Source of the DNA: Amphimedon queenslandica
Lineage: Eukaryota; Porifera; Demospongiae; Haplosclerida; Niphatidae
Length of the DNA stretch: 26,421 bases
Assembly (NCBI RefSeq): GCF_000090795.2
Contig: NW_003547093.1
Coordinates: 2,549 to 28,969 of the forward strand
Direction of reading: 5' to 3'
Part shown: piece by piece, positions 17,506 to 26,421 of the stretch
Position numbering within the stretch: the first letter of the stretch is position 1
How the letters are laid out: each line of letters opens with the position of its first letter
The notes under the pieces: generated by a model
Database searches by the model: none
What the model was told of the DNA's origin: nothing
Seen by the model: only the letters and a program-made list of their open reading frames with translations
Program-made: the position numbers and the translations under genes

Positions 17506-19042
17506 ATGTCCTCATCACCAGTAGGTAATACCAGTTCTGCTCACCAAGAAGGAGAAGGTTTGTCTGAGACAGCAGCATCACCCCGCGGAGCTGCCTCTCT
17601 TACCGCCATACCTTCTGAGAGTGTGAGCATTGAAGGAGCTGTTACTAAAGAAGAAGAGACTCCTGTAGCTAAAGAAGGTGGACATGTTAAGGAAGAAACA
17701 ACTGCAGCTAATGGAGGGGAAGCAGCAATAGAGGAGGAGGAGGATGATAAAGATGATGGTGCGGTCCAGCCCCAGGTTAGTAGTAAGTGTATGATGGCGC
17801 TCTACCTTCATACTATTGTACATCTTGCCTGATACTTGTTGCAGCATATTCTCTACATGTAGCTACATCTGCCTTTCTCTCTCCTCTTGTTCTATATGTC
17901 CTACATATGCTTTGTAGAATGTCCTACATATGCTTTGTAGAAAGTCTTTACTACTCGCTCTCTCTCTCTCTTTCTTCTCTCTTTCCTTCTCCTTTATTCA
18001 TAACAGAGTCCTACTAGCACAGAGTCTTCTTCCAGTAATATCACTAGCAGCATCACTAGTCACAGCAGCTCCTCAAGCTTCAGCAATGCTAGCAATTCAA
18101 TCAAAGTTCCCAAGGTAACCTCTCTCCCCATCCCCTCCCTCTCTCCTTCCCCCCTCTCTCTCTTACTCATAATAATGACTGTCTTTCTATGTTAATGGCC
18201 TGTTATAATTATGTTAAATGTTGTCATCAATGGCCTCCACTGTACAATCAATATTTCACACTCTCCCTTTGTTTATCCACTAATGAAAGTGTTTTAATGT
18301 GACACAGAAATGTGTTGTCCATCACCTAAGCCCCTGCATACAAGTACACCATATAATAGATCCATTAATGTTATCAAGGAATGTGCATGTACATTCGTGA
18401 GCATTGAACAGTAGGTACTTAATCTACCATACATGTACATGTACATGTATAATAAATACCTGTATGTTCATATCAATTATATTATAGTGCTGGCTCCTTT
18501 GAATGTATTATTAAATAATTCTCCTTTAAATGTATTAATTATTAATGTACATATACATGCAATAAGTACTTTGTATTATTCTCTCTTTTTTGTATTATTT
18601 TGTAGCGGGTTAGGGCGCCCTATTCCAAGCCGTTACATGTTCCAGTACCCAGTCCATCACTGCCAATGATGTTTCACTCAATGCCTACACTACAACCTCA
18701 ATATATTGCCCCTAATGTAAGGAGAGAGGGAGGGGAGAGAGGGAGAGAGAAAGAGAGATCAAGTTAAAAATGGTAATATACATGTAATGACTTATGAGAG
18801 AATACATACTAATACTATATAGATAGTTGTACATTGAAGAAGCAAATATATGCATCAACCCTAATGTAATGTACATGTACTTTGTTGCTGGAGGGAGGGG
18901 GAGAGAGAGAGGGAGGGAGGGGTACTCTGTTTAGTGTTAAACTTCATCACAAAGGTTAGCTTCCTATAATCACAATACTTCTCATTTTGAGCATCTTTGA
19001 TGTGTAAAATGCAGTAAATCTCTTCTGTATATACATGTACCT

Positions 19043-19086
<44 letters not shown>

Positions 19087-19751
19087 ACTTGTGTATGTAC
19101 ATGTACATGTACGTCATAATATAATGTACATATATAAGTAGATACTAATTGGTAATTTGGTGTTATAAATTGACAGTAACTTTAACTTACGTATTATTAT
19201 CTATGTGAGTGTGTGCTACTTCTTTATGACCTCTCTCTCTCACACAGCCTTACAATTATTATTATCAGCAGCAAACGCCTGCTCTAGCTGTCCCTGGATT
19301 ATTCAATGGAGGGGTGGGGCCCCTACCTATCCATGAACTACCAGAAGATGACGAGCCACCAAAGAGTACCTCCAATCTTTACATACGAGGACTCTCTGAT
19401 AACTGTACTGATGAAGACCTCCGTAAAATGTGTGAGAAGTGAGTTCTTTTTAACATTAATTTTATTTGTAAATTATTACGTTGTAAGTACGTTTCAATCT
19501 ACATGTACATGTTCACAATCTTCAGTATGTTCTAATTGTGTTTCAACCTTAAACTAGGTATGGGACTATCAATAGTACTAAGAGTATACTCGATAAGAAG
19601 ACGGGACAGTGCAAAGGTAAGCTAAATATATCAACGGTCACTGCTTTTGTACTGGAATACTGTGTGTACATGAACATTAAACATTTTGTGCCTTGTTACT
19701 TTTATGTACCTTTGTCACTCTCTTTTTCTCTTTCCCCCTCTCTCTCTCCCC

Positions 19752-19815
<64 letters not shown>

Positions 19816-22800
19816 TTCTCTCTCCCTCTTTCTCCCCTCTCTCTCTCTCAGGTTATGGTTTTGTTGATTTCTCTGAAGAAGCTGATGCCTTGAAGGCTCT
19901 TGAGTCATTACAAGCTATTGGTACTGATGTCCAGTTTGCAAGAGTAAGAAGCCACATTATAGTCTATAAGTATTATAATTATTATTGTGTGACATGAATC
20001 TTTGTATATGTATTCCAGTACACTTTTCATTACACTGGGTCTTGTATCTTTCACAATATTCCTTGCCCCCCTGTGGGGTTTCAAACACAAAGCCCCCTCT
20101 ACTCATCCTCCCTCATCTTGACAAGTCAGAGCCTCAAGTGATGTACATTTAAATTGTTTTACCATCAACAGTGTCCTTCACATCACATTCTTGTATACAC
20201 AAGTGACCACTGGACACTAATGAATACAGTTTAGTCAATGCTGTGGTTTCTAGTCCTGGGAGACAGAGCAGTCTATAGTTAGTTCATGGTGGGTTTCTTG
20301 CAAGCTTTTAAAATATTCACAGTGTCCTGTGGTAGCACAATCTATCTGAGGTTGCTGCAAGCCCACCCCCTCCCACCCTTTGGTCTAAGAGGCAGGCTAA
20401 TTAACTGCTTTCCATTGACCTTAGCTCATAATGTTATAAGATACAAGTGGATTCCAGTCAGTCAGTCAGTGTTTATATGTGTACAACTACTTCCAACTAC
20501 TTAACCTTACCACACTCTTGTTCTTGCGGGTTTTTAGCAATTTTAAGGACTAACCACTAAGTGTGTAGCTTTATCTCTATCACTAGATGTTATCATCATA
20601 ATACTTTATATATTAGGCACTTCATGTACATGTATATAACTGAGTTTGTTCCAATAAAAACTGGAATAACTTTTTATAGGAATGTGGGATAAGGATGAGA
20701 CCTTCACAGGTTCTTAGTCGCCCAATGCCATCACAGGATCTCAGGTCTTGGGTCTATCGGCCGTTGGGAACTCTGAGAACTGGGTTCTCCCTATAAACCC
20801 AATGGCATACCAAAGCTAACCGCAATATGACATTCTATGACGTCATAGTTTATATAAGTACTAGATCTAGATTTAGGTGTTCGACTACATGTGTTTAATT
20901 GCGATTGGGTACCCAAATCTTGTGTAAAGTCTTATAAAGCAAGTCTTTATGATAATGGTGGCTTGTATGAAGACTAGCAGACTCCAGTAGCTATTGTACT
21001 GCTTATCAGTAGGAGCAAAGCTGCTTTAACAGTGAAACAACACAGCCGTAAATACTGACCATGCTTCTCAGCCTATGAATATCATTAGCGAGATGGATGC
21101 ATTTAAAAAATTCCACTAAACTGATTCGACTTACACTCAAAAATCAGTTGGAGCATAGTAACTGTACAATTTTTGAATGTTGTTATGGTTACATTAATTG
21201 TTACTATTTTTAGCGCCAAGAAGAAGACCCCACCAACCTCTACCTCTCTAACCTCCCCAAGTACTACTCTGAAAAGGTACACTGTACTAATAATAGAAAC
21301 GATTCTATTTATAGTAACGAATGTACATGCAACAGACAATCATATACATTGAGACTTAAATATTATAATTACTATAGAGGATATGCGTGCTAAGTATATT
21401 CATTGCAAAATAAATGTATTCATTGCATACCGTAATAACTTTTAAGAAAAAAATTAGTTCGTTGGATGTCAACTTTCCATTGGCAGCAATGGAGAAAAGA
21501 TAGAAAAAGGCTTGGTACCAGAAAACTGCTCTGTATTTCTTGATAGCAATCTTTCAGGTGACTACTAGACCCCATTAGATCCTCAGGATGCTTTCTAAGC
21601 TTCCGAAAAAGGCCTCAAGAAGGTAGCAAGGCAAGAAAATGTGTTTTCCCCCATTGAACTCTTAATAAACTTGACGTCCAACATGGCGGCCAATTTACTG
21701 TGTGGGTTGGATATACGGTACTTAAAAGCTATGAATATACTTAGCACGCATATCCTCTATTGGTTTGCTATTATTGTTAGGACCTAGAGAAGCTCCTTTC
21801 TCCTTATGGTAGGATCATATCAACTCGTGTACTGAGGGAACCCAGTGGGTACAGTCGTGGAGTAGGGTTTGTGAGGTATAGAGCATCATCTATTGATTGT
21901 ATGTGTGTCCATTATAAATGTGTATTTGAACTGTAGTAGTTTGAGTATGTATTTATTATGTACATGTACTTTAATCTGTTAAAATATGATCTCTCCTACC
22001 TTTTCTCTCTCTCTTTTCCTTTCTCTCTCCTCCCCCTCCCTCTCTCCCTCCCTCTCTCCCCTTAGGTTGGATTCAAGAGAGAACTGTGAGAAGGCCAGGG
22101 AGGCACTAAACAATACCATATTCCCAGGTATCAGTGTAAATCAGTCAGTGACAGTCACTATACACTTTGTGATCATACACATGTGTCATGCAGCCATCAT
22201 GAGAGTGTGAATATCACCATATTGTTCAGTGAAGTATGTCTCCTTCCTGTTACATTATAAGTATTACTGTATTATTGTTATTATTATTATTATTGTGTTG
22301 TGTGACCTTAGTGTACTGTGTAATTATATTTCTGTGTGGGTTTCTCCCTTACTATATCACATGTTGTAGGACAATAGGCTTTGATTAATGCTACAGACTA
22401 GAATCCCCTTCAGTTTGTCTCCTGTTTCCTACATAGACAGTGTATTTATAGATTATATACTGCTGTGTATCAGTGATATCATGTTTATGATGATGTATTT
22501 GGTAGTACATGTACATGTACATGTAATGTGTGAGAGAGAGAGAGAATTCTGCAGGAATAGACACACATTATATATTGTACAGTAGATACCACTATAACTA
22601 ACACAGCTAGTATCTTTGCATGTTAATCAATGACAACTACAGTTCATGTATAGTTGCTACATGTACAGTATTACATGTACATGTAGTCTGCCCAATGCCC
22701 AGTATGGTAGTACCTTTTAACCATCAGAACTACTTAGGAGTGTCTGGATTGCAGTATAGCTAGTCTCTTCACTGTTCTAAAGCATCATTAAGTTATATTC

Positions 22801-25606
22801 ATTGTAAACTGAACCTCTTCTTGCTACCTTTAATTACAATTAGTGTCTACATTGTAGATGTACATATACATACATGTACATGTACTAAAACATGTTTCTG
22901 TTGCCTTGTACTATTATTTTAATTTTAACATGATGGCATGATTGCTTGTATAGGACATGTGTGAATGGTGTTAATATTTAATTCAATATTATTATTATAG
23001 TAGTAGTAGGGAATTAATTTATTGTCTAGTGTCCACTTTAATTTACAATGGAGGTGCTCCTGATCCATTCTTAATTAAGTATACACGCATACATGTACAT
23101 GTTCTTGTAATTATTGTAGCTCTTTCATTCAGGAGTATTTTATCGTCCCTAGTATTATGGTGTATGGCTTTGTCTAGTGATAAAAAACCTCCTAGCTCCA
23201 TTGGAGCAGGTGCTTATTCCAGTATCATTACTAGTATAGTCTTTAATCACTACTCATCACTATATAGACCTAGAAATGATGGCACCCCTGGAGTGCTACC
23301 AGTGGGTTCATGTATCATGTAGATTGAGCCTATAGTCTTTTCCTTGTTATCATCAAGACTATACTCTTGTTATTATAATACTTTCAATTATTATTGATAT
23401 TGCTGTACCTCACTGCTGAATGATGAATAGTTACTACATTGCCATACCTAGAGTTGATGATATACTTGTACTTATAGTTCCTGTATGACCTTCTTGTTTC
23501 ATTGCTTAGGAACTGACTTGGAGCTGAACATTAAGTTTGCTGACAGTGGCAATTATAAAAGAAAAAGTATTAGACTAACTTATACTGAAACTACAATGAC
23601 TGATATAGATTGTATATGCATGTACTATTATACATTAAATAACCTATAATAGTAATTATCATTATTATTATTATTTACCTTTAGTTGCTTACTGGAAGGA
23701 GACTGAAGCCAATGCTTGGATGAGGGACTATCTACCTCCTGGATCAGAGGTATATAGCTACTCCAGTTTGTGTTCTCTATAGCTCTCACTGAGCTCCTTT
23801 CATGCTAGATTGATAAGATTATCTGCCAGTCACTCCCTGCATGGACTTCTTTATTGTGCAATACTGCAAGATCTGCATTATTAATTTATCAGCTCTCTCC
23901 CTCCCTCTCTCTCTCTTTGTCTCTCTTTCTTCCTCTCTCTCTTCCTATAGTATGTATATGATCAGTCCCCCACTCAGTCTCTTCATCCTGCTACTGTACT
24001 GTCACAGAATAAGTGAGTTCACTGTATCATTACCATAACTGAGACTATTATGAGTGTATGCACTGTACATTCACTTATGTATTAATGCAGTTTTAATTGA
24101 TTTGCAATCAGTTTTAATGGTAATTGATGTACTAGTAATTGCTGTATAGACTGCCATTGTCTGTGGTAGTTTTGATAATATCCTATAACTCTCATTGTGG
24201 CATGCATCCATTAATAATTAGCACTAGCCATTAATTTTAAGTGTTAAGTATGGACCATTGGATGCTGGTATATCATTAGATAACTGTACAGTGTCTTGAT
24301 TAATAGTATAATAATAGTCTATAGGAGTGTGATGTAGTCTCTAAGCTCTTATTGCTATTATTACACTGTATCATTGTATTCTGATGTACGTTAGGCCATG
24401 GCCCATGGTTTTTTCCAAAAAAACAGCTCTGATATCACTCCGAATTTTTATTACATTCTTTGATGCATATTGATGTACTTATCCTGTGTAGAAAGCTTGA
24501 GCTGATTCTGACTTCAAATTTTTGAGTTATGGCCATTTTTAGAAAAAGCCAAAATTCTGAAAATTGCCCTGTACTATAGCCCATGGTTTTTTTTTCCAAA
24601 AAATGGCTCCAAAATCACACTAAATTTTTATTATATTTTCTGATACATATTGATGTCCTTATGCTATGTAGAAAGTTTGAGCTGATTCCGACTTCAGTTT
24701 TTCAAGTTACGGCCATTTTAAGAAAACGCCAAAATTCTGGACAATACCCAAGGCTATAGCCCATGGTTTTTTCCAAAAAATGGCTCTGAAATCACCCCAA
24801 ATTTTTATTGCATTTTTTGATACATATTGATGTACTTATGCTGTGTAGAAAGTTTGAGGTGATTCCAACTTCAATTTTTTGAGTTACGGCCATTTTTAGA
24901 AAAAGCCAAAATTCTGAAAAACACCCAAGGCTATGGCTCAACTCAGTGTTGCACATTAGATTTATTTTATTTTATTTTATTTTATCTTATTCTTTTTGTC
25001 CCAACCTAACCTATTTTATTTTATTAATTTTCTCTCTAACTTAAAAAAAAAAAAGGCTATAGCTCGTGGTTTTTTTCAAAAAATGGCTTCGAAATCACCC
25101 CAAATTTTTATTACATTTTCTGATACATATTGATGTACTTATTCTGTGTAGAAAGTTTGAGCTGATTCCGACTTCTACTTTTTGAGTTACAGCAATACAA
25201 TTGATCATTGTTCATCACCATTAATTAGCCTGTAATGTCAATACAGATCATTTGACCATTGAGAGTCTGTATTACAAAACATTATAGTAACTGCAGATTT
25301 AATGATTCATTGTATAGATAGTCCACAGTATATTTGCACTATATCTATGTTCACTGTCTTTCTTTTTCCACAGTCTTCCCACTAGCAGAATGATACAACA
25401 AGCAGCAACTCTCAATGGTAATCATCATCCTCAGGTATCAGTCAATACAATATAGCTACTGATTCCTCTATCTCTTGTCTGTACAGTATATTCCTCAAGT
25501 TGCTGGTGGTGGCTATCAAACTACTTCAAGCTCCAGTCCTTGGCATAGCTATTATGCTACACAGCCCCCAACAGCAGTAGTGGTGAGCCCTTTATATGTA
25601 CTGTGA
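17506..25606 (+). CDS. RBMS: RBMS-type RNA-binding protein, two RRMs (14 exons seen)
   Basis: Exons: 17506-17775, 18007-18114, 18606-18716, 19248-19438, 19558-19616, 19852-19943, 21214-21276, 21781-21875, 22066-22127, 23510-23566, 23685-23749, 23951-24012, 25374-25434, 25487-25582 (or to 25606). Phases agree throughout, giving 464 aa so far. Residues 1-203 are low-complexity (Ser, Glu, Gln/Tyr). RRM1 has LYIRGL (207-212) and KGYGFVDF (246-253); RRM2 has LYLSNL (286-291) and RGVGFVRL (324-331). The linker EEDPTNLYLSNLP is typical of the RBMS/MSSP and Drosophila Shep group, which bind A/U-rich RNA and single-stranded DNA. After exon 14 either the frame runs on to TGA at 25604-25606, or a donor at 25583 leads to an exon at or beyond the right edge, where TTTTAG is followed by TAG. 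Confidence 0.92.
18717..19247. other. RBMS intron 3 with GA and CA tracts
   Basis: GA-rich sequence starts right at the donor (18717-18758) and recurs at 18891-18921. An uninterrupted 40-bp AC repeat lies at 19045-19084, followed by TACATG hexamers. No exon was found inside. Confidence 0.7.
19717..19850 (+). repeat. (TC)n tract before the RBMS exon 6 acceptor
   Basis: About 130 nt of almost pure TC/TTTC repeats run straight into the AG acceptor of exon 6, the exon that carries most of RNP1 of the first RRM. On the RNA it is a long CUCUCU array, the known binding motif of PTB-type splicing regulators. Confidence 0.8.
19944..21213. other. RBMS intron 6, with possible internal promoter
   Basis: A 1,270-nt intron splitting the two RRMs. 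CTATGACGTCATAG (20835-20848), a palindrome containing the CRE core TGACGTCA, is followed 3 nt later by TATATAAG (20851-20858). Palindromes CTAGATCTAG and TTGGGTACCCAA follow by 20920. A transcript starting here would begin with exon 7. No open frame with a recognisable domain was seen. Confidence 0.4.
21374..21760. mobile_element. MITE-like element in RBMS intron 7
   Basis: A 387-bp segment with perfect 30-bp terminal inverted repeats (21374-21403 and 21731-21760), read as ATAGAGGATATGCG from each side. Inside these are shorter inverted pairs (ACCGTA...CTTTTAAG and GTTGGAYGTCAA). If the ends are taken as GAGG/CCTC, a TA target duplication flanks it, as in Tc1/mariner-type MITEs. It has no transposase frame. 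It fills most of the 504-nt intron and stops 20 nt before the acceptor of exon 8. Confidence 0.82.
22128..23509. other. RBMS intron 9
   Basis: 1,382 nt, AT-rich, with several TACATG hexamer clusters (22505-22524, 22670-22686, 22873-22885), a TTA run at 22277-22294 and a GA run at 22532-22544. The 97-codon open frame at 23029-23322 has no recognisable domain. No exon is called. Confidence 0.5.
24393..25195 (-). repeat. 177-bp satellite array (type A) in RBMS intron 12
   Basis: Four units on the minus strand, with the GATACATATTGATG phrase (GATGCATATTGATG in the first) at 24462, 24642, 24819 and 25122. Spacings are 180, 177 and 303 bp; the last becomes 177 bp after removing a 118-bp insertion and an 8-bp duplication. 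The border at about 24563-24587 reads CCCTGTACTATAGCCCATGG, half type B and half type A. The array is antisense to RBMS. Confidence 0.88.
24935..25052 (+). mobile_element. Short poly(A) retroinsertion in the RBMS satellite
   Basis: A 118-bp insertion flanked by AAGGCTAT (24927-24934 and 25053-25060) and ending in about ten or more A residues. Inside is a TTTTA pentamer run and a CCCAACCTAACC phrase, no coding frame. The structure fits a SINE or a heavily truncated LINE; the family is not recognised. Confidence 0.65.
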
Positions 25607-26421
25607 ATACTGGAAGTCCCTCATCATGATTTATTATGCCCATGTATAGCATTCATGTAGCTGGATGCATGTATAGTTGAGAATTAATGGCCACTGTTAG
25701 ATTAGGGGGAGTGTAAGAGTCTTTTGGTCTCCAAATTTGCATGATCTAGGTCTCTTGAAATCTTCCATTGTTCTGTCTTTTAAGTCTGTTAGTTGACCTC
25801 CAAAAACTTATTCTAGATCTGTCTTCATTGCATTAGATTCAATGACTTTATGTTATTGCCTTATTGGTGATGTTAGCTAATGGTTTGTGGTGTTGTATCC
25901 TTCTATACTAGTACTGCCTCAATAGACACTGTATAAGCCACAGGCCACCCCTTCAGACTGGGAGCTCCTTTGGTCTTCCCTCTGGCTCTTTGTCAACTGT
26001 TCCATTGTTACTTTGTGATGTCACCACTATAAGACTAGCTGTGATATTGTTATTAGTTACTCCTCAGTTGTGATGTCAATTAATACTTTTACATTAAAAT
26101 TCATTTGCATGCAAGGTAGTGCTGAGATAGAAAGTACTTTTATAGCCTATGCATGCAGTGTCCCAATTAGCCTCAGCATTACTTGTACATGTAGTTATTT
26201 TCTACTTTCTGACATGCATATACAACTTGAGACTGCAGTGTAGAACAATGCCACTATTCCTTTTAGTTAATCCAGTAACTATTGTCTTTATACATATACC
26301 TGTATTAATGATTGAGCCTATTGCCCCATATACAGGAGTCATTCCTCCTTTCAGATAGTGTAATGCAGTAAATGAAGGATATATATCAATGATTTCTTAA
26401 TAATTCTTTATATTTTAGTAG
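25607..26421. other. RBMS last intron or 3' flank
   Basis: About 815 nt to the right edge, no clear exon. If exon 14 is spliced at 25583 this is intron. If the frame ends at TGA 25604-25606 it is 3' UTR and flank; ATTAAA near 26093 is then the best polyadenylation signal. The last bases, TTTTAGTAG, could be an acceptor followed by an in-frame stop. Confidence 0.4.

Noticed and set aside
18861..19082. Cys-Val-rich open frame on the minus strand
   Set aside because: It is a translation of the 40-bp AC microsatellite, in RBMS intron 3.
19664..19997. Ser/Leu-rich and Arg/Glu-rich open frames
   Set aside because: They are translations of the TC repeat before the RBMS exon 6 acceptor in several frames; only the exon 6 part is coding.
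23029..23322. 97-codon open frame in RBMS intron 9
   Set aside because: No recognisable domain, no matching pair of splice sites in phase with exons 9 and 10, and codon content like the surrounding intron.

Overview
The window is nuclear DNA of an animal: AT-rich, with spliceosomal GT-AG introns as short as 46 nt, compact gene spacing, many di- and trinucleotide repeats and scattered TACATG hexamers. The mix of conserved metazoan genes with genes I cannot match to any family, plus very short introns, suggests an early-branching metazoan, most likely a demosponge such as Amphimedon. That taxonomic call is inference.

Layout. (1) 321-1964: two tandem two-exon genes for small secreted six-cysteine peptides. 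Two more copies lie at 6460-7014 (minus) and 7948-8602 (plus), with orphan fragments between them. Promoter and signal peptide are nearly identical in all copies, while the mature peptides differ almost everywhere except at the cysteines. (2) 2468-6159, minus: a complete nine-exon IGBP1 (alpha4/Tap42) gene, 339 aa. Its 1.7-kb sixth intron is filled by a 177-bp tandem repeat interrupted by a 5'-truncated LINE. (3) 8979-12651, minus: a seven-exon gene for a 369-aa PH-domain protein with an apparently undescribed repeat built around QAEAD, ending in an acidic tail. (4) 12850-14649 and 15044-16840, plus: two tandem intronless paralogs (599 and 598 aa) of unrecognised function. (5) 17506 to the right edge, plus: an RBMS-type RNA-binding protein gene with two RRMs, at least 14 exons, 3' end uncertain.

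Organisation. A CACGTG-N4-CACGTG element lies in the IGBP1 promoter, in the 198-bp divergent promoter between the PH gene and the first paralog, and in the promoter of the second paralog. The paralogs arose by a tandem duplication of about 2.2 kb. One breakpoint is in the PH gene's first exon and the other in the RBMS promoter, so a relic of each sits at the junction. A related satellite lies in introns of IGBP1, the PH gene and RBMS, always antisense to the host gene.

The best candidates for new biology are the hypervariable secreted peptide family and the QAEAD-repeat PH protein. No tRNA, rRNA or CRISPR array was seen. All exon models come from reading splice sites and frames by eye; none has transcript support here.
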